The notes under the pieces were generated by a model. The model saw only the letters and a list, made by a program, of their open reading frames with translations. It made no database searches and had not been told where the DNA came from. Of a DNA stretch of 50,062 nucleotides, positions 1-7,408 are shown in pieces; position 1 is the stretch's first letter, and every line of letters begins with the position of its first letter. Location of the stretch: the NCBI GenBank assembly GCA_024693325.1, contig JAILLA010000007.1:1-50062 (forward strand), given 5' to 3'. Both the position numbers and the translations under genes were made by a program. This DNA comes from Solobacterium sp. GTDB taxonomy: Bacteria; Bacillota_I; Bacilli_A; Erysipelotrichales; Erysipelotrichaceae.

Positions 1-82
1 GATACTTCACAGACCATACCACATGGTAATTGATATTACATACAGAAGTCCTATAATGAACGAGATTTTCTTTCATACACAT
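1..82 (-). CDS. tnpA: IS200-like Y1 transposase TnpA, N-terminal fragment (cut by window edge)
   Basis: This is the first 27 codons of a TnpA running leftwards out of the window. The residues (MCMKENLVHYRTSVC, then NINYHVVWSVK) match the right-hand copy at 48453 except for Gly5 to Glu. Y1 HUH transposases of this family move single-stranded DNA copies of the element. There is an extended -10 (TGGTATACT) immediately upstream of the start, as in the other copy. The catalytic HUH and Tyr regions lie outside the window, so integrity cannot be judged. Confidence 0.8.
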   Translation of the reverse strand, partial: MCMKENLVHYRTSVCNINYHVVWSVKY

Positions 83-196
83 AGTATACCATTTTTAACA
101 TTATAAATAAATACGAAAAGACTATGAGAAGCAGACTTATGGTGCGCTTTCATCTGCGGCAATTGAATTGCCGAGGATTCCCGCTTAGTGTCCTAA
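1..196 (-). mobile_element. IS200/IS605-type element, left-end part of a copy running off the window
   Basis: The reverse complement of this stretch matches the right-hand element (48339 onward) almost base for base, with about four differences. It includes the 17-base palindrome at 157-173 (CGGCAATT/AATTGCCG arms), typical of the subterminal hairpin that TnpA recognises at the left end of IS200/IS605 elements, and the first codons of tnpA. The shared block ends at TTAGGACA, just inside the racemase coding sequence. Only the left end is in view, so the state of the rest of this copy is unknown. Confidence 0.85.
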
Positions 197-769
197 TAAC
201 GGCAGGATGGCGGTCATTGAGCCCTGAGCCAGAATGACCACATCGTTTTCTGCTTCAGCCTTACGGATCGCCTTGATTACAAGTTCATTATGCTTGTCTG
301 CATCACCGCTCATTAAGATGTCCAGAGCACCGTCTACCAGATATCCGGTTACAGCAACATCCTTTCCCGCTTCTAAGGCTTTTCTTCTGACCAGATTGCA
401 GCTGGGATTAACCGTAGAACCTACGGTCGCAACAACACCGATCTTTGAACCAAGTTCAACAGCCTTTTCAGCCATTGCTTCATCGATTTTCAGAGTCTTG
501 CAGTCTGCCTGCTGTCTGGCAATGTCAAATGCTTCACCAACAGATGAGCACTGGTTGAAGATCAGATCAGGCTTTAATGTCTTGGCAACCTGTACATACG
601 AACACATTCTGCTGATGATTGCAGGGTTTATCTGTCCGTTCTTTTTTACTTCGTCCAGCAGTGAATCATCAATGATATTCACCATTTCTACTTCCGGAAT
701 GATCTCCTTGAAAAGAGCTTTCAGATCGTTCAGCGAAACCGGGCTTGTGTGAATTAATACTGCTTTCAT
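185..769 (-). CDS. Asp/Glu/hydantoin racemase family protein, C-terminus truncated by IS insertion
   Basis: The 194-residue product starts MKAVLIHTSPVSL and carries the two cysteine motifs of the family, NQCSS and NPSCN, which act as paired acid/base residues in cofactor-independent racemases. The start at 769 is preferred because a GGAAG ribosome site lies 12 bases upstream; an in-frame extension to 805 lacks one. Family members usually continue about 20-25 residues beyond the AQGSM...LLG motif with a PVL(T/S)SPR segment. Here the frame runs straight into the IS left end and stops at a TAA inside it. The final His and the stop codon are therefore probably element-derived, and the protein may be unstable or inactive. 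The substrate is unknown. Confidence 0.75.
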   Translation of the reverse strand: MKAVLIHTSPVSLNDLKALFKEIIPEVEMVNIIDDSLLDEVKKNGQINPAIISRMCSYVQVAKTLKPDLIFNQCSSVGEAFDIARQQADCKTLKIDEAMAEKAVELGSKIGVVATVGSTVNPSCNLVRRKALEAGKDVAVTGYLVDGALDILMSGDADKHNELVIKAIRKAEAENDVVILAQGSMTAILPLLGH

Positions 770-883
770 ATCTTTTGTTTTCTTCCAAAACTGTATCTTA
801 ATCATATAATACGGATATGGTTAAGGCATTGATTTTGATCAGGGACAGCTGATTTACATGGTAATCTGATAAACATTTATGAA

Positions 884-897
884 GTCAGAATTCTGAC
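884..897. repeat. 14-bp perfect palindrome upstream of the racemase gene
   Basis: GTCAGAATTCTGAC is a perfect inverted repeat about 115 bases upstream of the racemase start and 105 bases downstream of the broken higA. It could be an operator, but I could not place a convincing promoter beside it. Apart from this palindrome and the terminator at 938-970, I see nothing coding in 806-1001. Confidence 0.35.
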
Positions 898-937
898 CGT
901 TCTGAACCATAGTTACCCATTTAATATCTGCCGCATT

Positions 938-970
938 AAAAAATTATTCATCAGGATACCCGATCAATAA
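938..970 (-). terminator. Intrinsic terminator of the toxin-antitoxin cluster
   Basis: Read on the minus strand, a TTATT/AATAA stem with an inner ATC/GAT helix is followed by six T. It lies about 30 bases after the stop of the higA reading. Its 5' arm shares the run GGCTTATTGATCGG with the tRNA-Lys terminator at 2043-2078. Confidence 0.65.
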
Positions 971-1001
971 GCCATTTTTTACAATAATCAGCAAATTCCT
1001 A

Positions 1002-1290
1002 TCAAATCGTTGTCAGCGGAAAAAGTTTTACGTTCTTCAGCTCGTTCTGATATGCAGTCAAAAGAGTCAGTTTCTGCTGCATGTTCATCCAGCTTTCAGG
1101 TGAAGTGTTTGCAGCTTTAGCAATTCTGATTGCCATTTCATGACTCAATGAAGATTTTTCGTTAATCAAATCAGATAAAGCTTTTTCGGCTTACCCCAAG
1201 CAATCTGGCTGTTTCTGTAACTGACAGATTCAGCGGTTTCATAATATCTTCCAGTAGGACAGTTCCCGGATGAGTTGGTTTTCCGGTCAT
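1002..1290 (-). pseudogene. higA: HigA-family antitoxin with a +1 frameshift in an A5 run
   Basis: ATG at 1290 follows a strong AAAGGAGAG ribosome site and reads MTGKPTHPGTVLLEDIM, then a helix-turn-helix (LSVTETARLLGVSRK), the signature of HigA-type XRE antitoxins. At 1182-1186 there is a run of five A on the coding strand. As written, the frame ends a few codons later at 1171. With one A removed it continues as KALSDLINEKSSLS... through MAIRIAKAANTSPE...W to TGA at 1002, giving about 95 residues, the normal HigA length. So this is either a recent frameshift, a sequencing error, or slippage at the homopolymer. No HigB toxin lies beside it; yoeB is 61 bases upstream, so this looks like an orphan antitoxin attached to a YefM-YoeB module. 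Confidence 0.75.
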
Positions 1291-1351
1291 AATCTCTCCT
1301 TTCATTTCGGTGATTCCATATATATGATGACTGCTTTTTTCAAATATGATT

Positions 1352-1615
1352 TCAGTGGTCTGAATAGTGATATCTGCAGGCAAGAATATATATGTTATCA
1401 CCTTCGACTTTGTAAATCAGACGATCTTTATCGTTGATCCTCCGACTCCAGAACTCAGAAAGATTACCGCTCAAAGGTTCTGGCTTTCCAATTCCTTCAT
1501 TTCCATTTCTATCAATATCATCCAGTAGTTTATTGATTCTTTTTAATGTTTTTCTGTCCTCTGTCTCCCAATAGATATAGTCCAGCCGGCCGTTTTCAGT
1601 AAACATTTTATTCAT
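1352..1615 (-). CDS. yoeB: YoeB-type mRNA interferase toxin
   Basis: This is an 87-residue RelE-superfamily toxin that cleaves mRNA in the ribosomal A site and is neutralised by YefM. Visible family features are the central GKPEPLSGNLSEFWSRRI block, the DRLIYKV strand and the C-terminal CRYHY, which holds the catalytic His-Tyr pair of E. coli YoeB. The start MNKMF at 1615 overlaps the yefM stop by eight bases (ATGAATAA), which implies translational coupling. The C-terminus carries three extra residues (SDH) beyond RYHY. All catalytic positions look intact. Confidence 0.9.
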   Translation of the reverse strand: MNKMFTENGRLDYIYWETEDRKTLKRINKLLDDIDRNGNEGIGKPEPLSGNLSEFWSRRINDKDRLIYKVEGDNIYILACRYHYSDH

Positions 1616-1871
1616 CAACATCCTCAATCAGCTGGTATGCAGAATATTTTCCCTTTTCAAGCTGAGCTTTTGACTCCATCAGCCAATCATAATTAGTTTT
1701 ATTTCCCATCACATATATGTTTTCAATAAGATTGTTGTAAGTTTCTTCTGACATTATGACAACGTTTTTATTTTCTTTTCTTGTCACAACAACCGTCTCA
1801 TAAGAATCTGTCACAAGATCAAGATGGCTCTTCATTTTTTCTCTGAATTGTGAATAGTTTACTGCAATCAT
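1608..1871 (-). CDS. yefM: YefM/Phd-family antitoxin
   Basis: This 87-residue protein starts MIAVNYSQFREKMKSHL and has the YefM/Phd fold signature (VVVTRKENKNVVIMSEETYNN), with an acidic C-terminal tail that would wrap the toxin. The ATG at 1871 is preceded by GGGAGGTG at good spacing. It overlaps yoeB by eight bases. YefM proteins repress their own promoter; a perfect 20-bp palindrome with TGTAC half-sites lies 27 bases upstream of the start and is the obvious operator. The patch is visibly more AT-rich than the housekeeping genes to its right. Confidence 0.9.
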   Translation of the reverse strand: MIAVNYSQFREKMKSHLDLVTDSYETVVVTRKENKNVVIMSEETYNNLIENIYVMGNKTNYDWLMESKAQLEKGKYSAYQLIEDVDE

Positions 1872-1897
1872 AGTATTCACCTCCCAACATCAGATTA

Positions 1898-1917
1898 ACG
1901 TACAATTAATTGTACGT
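1898..1917. promoter_or_regulatory. 20-bp palindromic operator for YefM-YoeB
   Basis: ACGTACAATT followed by AATTGTACGT is a perfect inverted repeat. E. coli YefM binds palindromes with TGTACA cores; the half-sites here end in TGTAC. Its position just upstream of yefM fits autorepression. The rest of 1918-2042 shows no coding signal. Confidence 0.65.
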
Positions 1918-2042
1918 CAGTCATTTTATTGCTTATGCAGTATTTTTACGGTGGCTTAAATATTACCCGATATATTTATAAATTAGGTTTTACAAAGATC
2001 CACAAAAATATCTGCACTATTCTCAATTGTAGAGTGAAACAC

Positions 2043-2078
2043 AAAAAAACTTATCGACCAGATTTACCGATCAATAAG
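2043..2078 (-). terminator. Intrinsic terminator of tRNA-Lys
   Basis: On the minus strand, CTTATTGA pairs with TCGATAAG (8 bp, one G-T) across a 13-base loop, followed by seven T. It starts 12 bases after the tRNA CCA end. Confidence 0.75.
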
Positions 2079-2089
2079 CCTTTTCTACA

Positions 2090-2165
2090 TGGTGACCTCT
2101 TAGGGACTCGAACCCTAGACCCACTGATTAAGAGTCAGTTGCTCTACCAACTGAGCTAAGAAGTC
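2090..2165 (-). tRNA. tRNA-Lys(CTT), CCA encoded
   Basis: The cloverleaf reads on the minus strand with acceptor arms GACTTCT/AGAGGTC, a D-loop AGCTCAGTTGGTAGAGC, anticodon stem ACTGA/TCAGT with loop CTCTTAA (anticodon CTT, lysine AAG codons), and T-arm GGTTCGAGTCC. The 3' CCA is encoded (A73 then CCA). A promoter fits upstream on the minus strand: TTGCAA, 17-base spacer, TAGTAT. Confidence 0.95.
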
Positions 2166-2319
2166 ATTTAACTTGCTTAGTTATACTACTCCAAAGGAGA
2201 GAGTTTTGCAACACTTTTTTCAAATTTCTCTGTGTTTGTCATCTCATTGCCCGTAAAGTCTGAATCTGCAGCCCTGTTTCACAGTATAATGTTCTCAGTA
2301 TTGAAGGAGAACTATCATT

Positions 2320-3603
2320 ATGAAGTACGCACTCATGAACGGTATCATTCTTGACGGTACCGAGCATATGGAGCCGGTTGAGCACAAAGCGATCCTGATC
2401 AACGACGGTATCATTGAAGATATCGTAGATGACAGCTCACATATCTATGGTTATGAGAAGATCGATCTGAAGCACCGTTATGTGATGCCGGGTCTGATCA
2501 ATATGCATGTCCATCTTGCCGGGTCCGGCAAGCCTCCGAAGAAACAGAGAGACAACACAAAGCTTGTCAAACTGATCTTCAGCAACCCCGTTTCTTCCAG
2601 AGTTGCCTATCATATGGTAGCCGGTTTTGCCAGGACTGCCCTGATGAGCGGTGTAACGACAGTCAGAACAGTCGGCGGTCTGCGCGACTATGATTCCAAG
2701 GTACGTGACGAGATCCTGAACGGGACACTGGATGGTCCGCGTATCCTCAGTTCAAATGAAGGTATTTCCGTTCCGGGCGGACACATGGCCGGTTCTGTCG
2801 CAATGCCTGTCAGAAATGAAGAAGAGGCAGTTGCCATGGTACAGGCACGTGATGCCGAACATGTAGACCTCATCAAGCTGATGATCACCGGAGGCGTTCT
2901 GGATGCCAAGGAAAAAGGCGTGCCCGGCGAACTGAAGATGCCGCCTTCCATCGTCAAAGCGGCATGTGATGAAGCACACAGACTCGGCTATAAAGTAGCG
3001 GCACATACAGAGAGTGCTGAAGGCGTACGTGTTGCCCTGATCAACGGAGTGGACTCCATTGAACACGGCGGCATGCCGGATGATGACATCATCGCTCTGT
3101 TCAAAGAGAAAAACGCCTTCCTGACAACGACGCTCTCCCCTGCGCTTCCCTATTCACTGCTTGATCCTTCGATCAGTCATGTCAGTGAAGTAGAAAAGTA
3201 CAACGGCGACCTCGTATTCAACGGGATCATTGAATGCGCAAAGGCAGCTCTGGCAAACGATATCCCGGTCGCCTTGGGAAACGATGTAGGCTGTCCCTAC
3301 ATCACACAGTATGACTTCTGGCGGGAGCTTGTTTACTTCCATAAATATGTCGGCGTATCCAACCGTTTCGCACTGTATACGGCAACACTCAGAAATGCGC
3401 AGCTTGCAGGTATCGGTGACATTACCGGTTCCGTTGAACCCGGCAAGTGCGCAGACCTGATCGTCACTAAGGGAAATCCTCTGGAAGACCTGAAGGCACT
3501 GCGAAACGTCACAATGGTCATGGCACGCGGCAGATTGTACGAACATCCGGAGTTCAAGCATCTTCCTGAAGTTGAAAAACTGATGGATCCGTTTCTTGAC
3601 TGA
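2320..3603 (+). CDS. Metal-dependent amidohydrolase (imidazolonepropionase/prolidase-like)
   Basis: This 427-residue protein of the amidohydrolase superfamily probably hydrolyses a small amide or dipeptide in the cytoplasm; there is no signal peptide. All metal-site motifs are visible: the MHVH strand (residues ~63-66), a lysine in DLIKLMITGG that is carbamylated in binuclear members, His in AHTES, His in IEHGG and Asp in LGNDVG. The C-terminal GDITGSVEPGKCADLIV segment is the usual family closing motif. The start follows GAAGGAG. It stands alone, with tRNA-Lys divergent upstream and the trpS leader downstream. The substrate is not predictable from sequence alone. Confidence 0.85.
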   Translation: MKYALMNGIILDGTEHMEPVEHKAILINDGIIEDIVDDSSHIYGYEKIDLKHRYVMPGLINMHVHLAGSGKPPKKQRDNTKLVKLIFSNPVSSRVAYHMVAGFARTALMSGVTTVRTVGGLRDYDSKVRDEILNGTLDGPRILSSNEGISVPGGHMAGSVAMPVRNEEEAVAMVQARDAEHVDLIKLMITGGVLDAKEKGVPGELKMPPSIVKAACDEAHRLGYKVAAHTESAEGVRVALINGVDSIEHGGMPDDDIIALFKEKNAFLTTTLSPALPYSLLDPSISHVSEVEKYNGDLVFNGIIECAKAALANDIPVALGNDVGCPYITQYDFWRELVYFHKYVGVSNRFALYTATLRNAQLAGIGDITGSVEPGKCADLIVTKGNPLEDLKALRNVTMVMARGRLYEHPEFKHLPEVEKLMDPFLD

Positions 3604-3632
3604 TTGAACACCCGTAAGTTTTGTGCTTAAAT
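3604..3632 (+). promoter_or_regulatory. Probable promoter of the T-box/trpS unit
   Basis: TTGAAC at 3604-3609, a 17-base spacer and TTAAAT at 3627-3632 place a transcription start near 3639, at the beginning of the T-box leader. The -35 hexamer directly abuts the amidohydrolase stop codon. Confidence 0.5.
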
Positions 3633-3639
3633 AATTACA

Positions 3640-3847
3640 GCAATGATCAGGTGCGGCGACAGCAAGGCATGTGCAGAAAGATGGCGGAAGATGAAAGCCA
3701 TTCATGTGTGCTCAAGCATTGGAGCCTGGGAGCTTATTACATCGGACGGCCCGTTATCCCGTAAAGTGATCCGTACATGATGTATGGATAAGTCGGGTGG
3801 CACCGCGCATGGAAACTATGCGTCCCTTCATTTGAAGGGACGTTTTT
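3640..3847 (+). ncRNA. T-box riboswitch leader of trpS
   Basis: The leader holds the diagnostic T-box sequence GGGTGGCACCGCG (3795-3807), which pairs with the uncharged tRNA acceptor end in the antiterminator. It is followed by an intrinsic terminator, CGTCCCTTCA/TGAAGGGACG at 3821-3842 with five T. By family knowledge, uncharged tRNA-Trp should stabilise the antiterminator and turn on trpS. I could not place the TGG specifier codon in stem I with confidence. Confidence 0.9.
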
Positions 3848-3866
3848 ACTGGAAGGAGATCACATC

Positions 3867-4862
3867 ATGAAACGAATGTTAAGCGGAATCAAACCTACCG
3901 GACAGCTGCACCTGGGTAACTATATCGGTGCACTGAGACACTTTGTCGATTACCAGGATGAATATGAAATGTTTGCGTTTATCGCAAACCTGCACTGCAT
4001 CACAGTTCCCCAGGACCCGGCAGAACTGCAGAAGAACCTGAAGGACTGTGTCGCGCTGTATCTTGCGTGCGGACTGGATCCATCCAAGGCAACCATCTTC
4101 CTGCAGACAGATGTTCCCCAGCATGCACAGCTCGGCTACATCATGTGCTGCCATACATATATGGGTGAACTGAACCGTATGACACAGTTCAAGGACAAGC
4201 AGGCTCATGGTGAGACCAACCTGTCCGGCGGCCTGTATACATACCCTTCCCTGATGGCAGCGGATATCCTGCTGTATGACCCGGATTATGTTCCGGTCGG
4301 TGATGACCAGAAACAGCATGTAGAACTGACAAGAGACCTGGCGATCCGCATGAACAACCGGTACGGCGATCTCTTCAGGGTACCCGAACCGCTCGTTGCA
4401 AAGACAGGTGCCCGCATCATGTCCCTTTCCAACCCGGAAAAGAAGATGTCCAAATCCGATGAGACCAATAAGGGATGCATCTATCTGCTGGACAGCGAGA
4501 AAGTCGCCCGCAAAAAGGTCATGTCTGCGGTGACAGACTCCCTGGGACGTGTTCATTTCGACCCTGTCAACCAGCCCGGCATCTCCAACCTGATGCAGAT
4601 CCTGTCTTCCCTGCAGGATGACCGCAGTATGGCTGACATTGAGCAGGAATTCGAAGGCAAGGGCTACGGTGACTTCAAACGCGCAGTCGCTGATGCGGTA
4701 TGCGGAAAGCTGAATGAGATCCAGACCAGATACAATGAGATCATCAGCTCCGGACTGATCGAGACAACACTGGACGACGGTGCCGCAAAGGCAAGGAAGA
4801 TCGCTGCCGTTAAACTGGCAAAAGTCCAGCGTGCGATCGGAATGGAAATAATTGAAAAATAG
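3867..4862 (+). CDS. trpS: Tryptophanyl-tRNA synthetase
   Basis: This 331-residue class Ic synthetase charges tRNA-Trp. The HIGH-type signature appears as HLGN near residue 16 (KPTGQLHLGNY) and the KMSKS loop as KKMSKSD near residue 193. The length matches bacterial TrpRS (about 330). The start follows GGAAGGAG at 8-base spacing. It is expressed under T-box control and ends in its own terminator, so it is monocistronic. Confidence 0.97.
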   Translation: MKRMLSGIKPTGQLHLGNYIGALRHFVDYQDEYEMFAFIANLHCITVPQDPAELQKNLKDCVALYLACGLDPSKATIFLQTDVPQHAQLGYIMCCHTYMGELNRMTQFKDKQAHGETNLSGGLYTYPSLMAADILLYDPDYVPVGDDQKQHVELTRDLAIRMNNRYGDLFRVPEPLVAKTGARIMSLSNPEKKMSKSDETNKGCIYLLDSEKVARKKVMSAVTDSLGRVHFDPVNQPGISNLMQILSSLQDDRSMADIEQEFEGKGYGDFKRAVADAVCGKLNEIQTRYNEIISSGLIETTLDDGAAKARKIAAVKLAKVQRAIGMEIIEK

Positions 4863-4873
4863 TTTCAGAAAAG

Positions 4874-4898
4874 ATCATGCAATGCGCATGATTTTTTT
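4874..4898 (+). terminator. Intrinsic terminator of trpS
   Basis: ATCATGC/GCATGAT stem with a five-base loop and seven T, beginning 12 bases after the trpS stop. Confidence 0.85.
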
Positions 4899-4905
4899 AT
4901 GTCCT

Positions 4906-4934
4906 TTGTTTCCGCTGTATTCAAACTGTAATAA
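4906..4934 (+). promoter_or_regulatory. Probable gdhA promoter
   Basis: TTGTTT at 4906-4911, a 17-base spacer and TAATAA at 4929-4934 sit about 28 bases before the gdhA ATG. Confidence 0.45.
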
Positions 4935-4961
4935 AATAAATACGTTTTAGGAGGAAATACT

Positions 4962-6308
4962 ATGAACGGATATGTCGAACGCGTCTTGAATGAGACACGT
5001 GAAAAGAACAGCAATGAACCTGAATTTCTTCAGACAGTTGAAGAAGTCCTGACTTCATTGGAACCTGTGATCCAGGCTCACCCGGAATATGAAGACCATG
5101 CGGTACTTGAACGCATGATAGAACCTGACAGAGTGATCGAATTCAGAGTCGTCTGGGAAGACGATCAGGGAAAACCGCGTGTCAACCGCGGATACCGCAT
5201 TCAGTTCAACAGTGCGATCGGACCTTACAAAGGAGGCCTCCGCTTCCATCCGTCGGTCAACCTTTCGATCCTCAAATTCCTCGGATTTGAACAGGTGCTG
5301 AAAAACAGCTTGACAACACTGCCCATCGGCGGCGGCAAAGGCGGATCGGACTTTGATCCTCACGGAAAATCAGACAAAGAGATCATGCGCTTCTGCCAGG
5401 CATTCATGACCGAGCTGTACAGGCACATCGGCATCAACACTGACGTCCCCGCGGGAGACATCGGTGTCGGCGGCAGAGAGATCGGTTATATGTTCGGACA
5501 GTACAAGCGTATCCGTGACGCATATGAAAACGGCGTTCTGACAGGCAAGGGACTTCCTTACGGCGGAAGCCTTCTGAGACCGGAAGCTACAGGCTTCGGT
5601 GCCCTGTATTACGCGGAAGAAGTATTCAAACATGAGAATGATACGATCAAAGGCAAGACTTTCGTTCTTTCCGGATACGGAAATGTTACATGGGGTGCTG
5701 CCAAGAAGATCGCGGAGCTAGGCGGCAAGGTCGTTACGATCTCCGGTCATAACGGCTATGTCTATGATCCGGACGGCGTCGTTACAGAAGAAAAGATCAA
5801 TTATCTGCTTGAGATGCGCCTGTCCAGAAATGCCAACGTCAAGATGTATGCAGACAAGTTCGGCTGCCAGTTCTTTGAGGGACAGAAGCCTTGGGGTGTC
5901 AAGGGCGATGTATACATGCCCTGCGCAACACAGAACGAAGTCGGTATGGAAGAAGCGAAGCTGATCGCGGAAAGCGGCGCAAAGTATTACTTCGAAGTCG
6001 CGAACATGCCTACCTCCAATGAAGCGATCGAATACCTGAAGAAAGCAGGACTGATCGTAGCTCCGTCAAAGGCAGTCAATGCCGGCGGCGTTGCAGTCAG
6101 CGCACTGGAAATGTCACAGAACTCACAGAGACTCGCATGGAGCGCAGCGGAAGTTGACGAAAAGCTCCATACGATCATGAAGAGCATCCATGACTCATCT
6201 GCTTCAGCAGCTGAGAGATACGGTCTGGGATATGACCTTGTCAAAGGTGCCAATATCTCGGGATTCGAAAAAGTCGCAAATGCAATGCTGGCTCAGGGCT
6301 GGTACTGA
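4962..6308 (+). CDS. gdhA: NADP-type glutamate dehydrogenase
   Basis: This 448-residue enzyme interconverts 2-oxoglutarate plus ammonia and glutamate. It has the family blocks GPYKGGLRFHPSVN, the catalytic-lysine loop PIGGGKGGSDFDP and the dinucleotide fold LSGYGNVTWGAA. The length equals that of E. coli GdhA (447), the hexameric biosynthetic type. The ATG follows AGGAGG at ideal spacing. It is monocistronic, ending in a terminator at 6322-6350. Coenzyme specificity (NADP) is inferred from the small hexameric type, not from an explicit motif. Confidence 0.96.
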   Translation: MNGYVERVLNETREKNSNEPEFLQTVEEVLTSLEPVIQAHPEYEDHAVLERMIEPDRVIEFRVVWEDDQGKPRVNRGYRIQFNSAIGPYKGGLRFHPSVNLSILKFLGFEQVLKNSLTTLPIGGGKGGSDFDPHGKSDKEIMRFCQAFMTELYRHIGINTDVPAGDIGVGGREIGYMFGQYKRIRDAYENGVLTGKGLPYGGSLLRPEATGFGALYYAEEVFKHENDTIKGKTFVLSGYGNVTWGAAKKIAELGGKVVTISGHNGYVYDPDGVVTEEKINYLLEMRLSRNANVKMYADKFGCQFFEGQKPWGVKGDVYMPCATQNEVGMEEAKLIAESGAKYYFEVANMPTSNEAIEYLKKAGLIVAPSKAVNAGGVAVSALEMSQNSQRLAWSAAEVDEKLHTIMKSIHDSSASAAERYGLGYDLVKGANISGFEKVANAMLAQGWY

Positions 6309-6321
6309 TCAGAAAACAAAC

Positions 6322-6350
6322 AAAGGTCATCGTGTGAACGGTGACCTTTT
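6322..6350 (+). terminator. Intrinsic terminator of gdhA
   Basis: AAAGGTCA pairs with TGACCTTT over a 12-base loop, with four T at the end; it separates gdhA from the convergent nudix gene and can work both ways. Confidence 0.7.
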
Positions 6351-6358
6351 CGTTTGCG

Positions 6359-6742
6359 TTATGACTGTTTCAGATACGGTATCAGCAGCAGATCTGCCGG
6401 CAGCCATGCGACTTCATCCAGCTGGTCTCTTGTGACCCATCTGGCCGCTTCATGTTCCAGCAGGCTGATCTGTCCTTCCGTAATGTGCGCGTAAAAACAA
6501 TCCATGGACAGGTGGAAATCCGGATAGTCATATTCGACTGTCGTGATATATCTGTCCACTGCGATCGCGATATTGAGCTCTTCCCTGATCTCACGTACGA
6601 TCGTTTCTTCCGGTGTTTCCCCTGCTTCGATCTTTCCTCCGGGGAACTCCCAGCCGTCTTTATACGGTCCGTATCCGCGCTGTGTGGCGAATATCCTTCC
6701 ATCATGCACGATCACAGCCGCTGTGACTCTTACTGTTTTCAT
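6359..6742 (-). CDS. MutT-like nudix hydrolase (probable 8-oxo-dGTP diphosphatase)
   Basis: This 127-residue nudix protein starts MKTVRVTAAVIVHDG. The nudix box is clear (GGKIEAGETPEE...REIREELNI, residues ~35-58), with Asn in place of the final Gly, a change common in Bacillota MutT proteins. FATQRGYGPYKDGWEFPGG is typical of the (d)NTP-pool sanitising MutT group, so cleaning of oxidised dGTP is likely. It starts nine bases after the stop of the LURP-one-like gene, implying one transcript. Its own start has only a weak ribosome site. Confidence 0.88.
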   Translation of the reverse strand: MKTVRVTAAVIVHDGRIFATQRGYGPYKDGWEFPGGKIEAGETPEETIVREIREELNIAIAVDRYITTVEYDYPDFHLSMDCFYAHITEGQISLLEHEAARWVTRDQLDEVAWLPADLLLIPYLKQS

Positions 6743-6751
6743 AAGTCCTTA

Positions 6752-7240
6752 TCAATCTCCTGACGAGGCGGCGGCTGCCTGTGCTGCAAGAACGGCATCG
6801 ATCGCAAGCACAACTGCCACTGCATTCACTTCATCAAGAGGATCTTTTACGTCGATCTCGTAGGAATCCCCCCATGACATCCACTCTTTGTGGACCGAAA
6901 CTATGACACGGCTGTTGTCCGTGATCTCATACTCATGTTCATGCCAGCTTCCGTCCACATGCCAGTCAAGACCTTCGATCTCATACTGCGGCCTGAGAAG
7001 CGTCAGTTTTTTACTGACGACAGCGATCAGATGATTATCCACGATCACTTCATATTTCGGCATGAAGCTGAAGATCTGCCGCAGATACGCGGTCTCATTG
7101 CCTTCATGGTCAAAAATATGCAGTTTTTTCATCAATGTAAAGAATTCCCCTTCTGCCGTGTAGCAGACTTCACCGTATTCATTGACGATCGTAAACCGGT
7201 CTTTCAGAGAAAATACTTTCTGTTTCATATAAAGCTTCAT
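6752..7240 (-). CDS. LURP-one-related (YxjI-like, tubby C-terminal fold) protein
   Basis: This 162-residue protein matches the LURP-one-related/scramblase-like family: MKLYMKQKVFSLKDRFTIV at the start, then EGEFF, YLRQIFSFMPKYEV, a central LLRPQYEIEGLDW and a small-residue C-terminus (AIDAVLAAQ). The fold is a closed beta barrel around a helix; no enzymatic activity is established for bacterial members such as B. subtilis YxjI. The ATG at 7240 is preferred because AGGTG precedes it; the frame is open further upstream without a ribosome site. It is the first gene of a pair with the nudix gene. Confidence 0.75.
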   Translation of the reverse strand: MKLYMKQKVFSLKDRFTIVNEYGEVCYTAEGEFFTLMKKLHIFDHEGNETAYLRQIFSFMPKYEVIVDNHLIAVVSKKLTLLRPQYEIEGLDWHVDGSWHEHEYEITDNSRVIVSVHKEWMSWGDSYEIDVKDPLDEVNAVAVVLAIDAVLAAQAAAASSGD

Positions 7241-7252
7241 AAACGCACCTCT

Positions 7253-7277
7253 AAAAAATAGACGTGAAACCACGTCT
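7253..7277 (-). terminator. Intrinsic terminator of tRNA-Gln
   Basis: AGACGTG/CACGTCT stem with a four-base loop followed on the minus strand by TATTTTTT; it lies nine bases after the tRNA 3' end. Confidence 0.75.
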
Positions 7278-7285
7278 GTTTTAAG

Positions 7286-7357
7286 CTGCGGCAGCGCGAT
7301 TCGAACGCGCGCATGAGGGAGTCAAAGTCCCTTGCCTTACCGCTTGGCTATGCCGCA
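7286..7357 (-). tRNA. tRNA-Gln(TTG), CCA not encoded
   Basis: Acceptor arms TGCGGCA/TGCCGCA, anticodon stem AGGGA/TCCCT with loop CTTTGAC (anticodon TTG), and T-arm GCGCGTTCGAATCGCGC on the minus strand. The discriminator is G, followed by CTT, so CCA must be added by nucleotidyltransferase, unlike the CCA-encoding tRNA-Lys in this window. Confidence 0.93.
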
Positions 7358-7408
7358 ATATTGCCAGTACATTTTACAACAGATCAGTCTGTTTGACATC
7401 ATTTTTTA

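Noticed and set aside
1929..2159. 76-codon frame overlapping tRNA-Lys
   Set aside because: It runs through the tRNA and its terminator and has no ribosome site or similarity to a known protein.
4286..4480. Short antisense frames inside trpS, gdhA and other housekeeping genes
   Set aside because: All are shadows of well supported genes with no independent signals.
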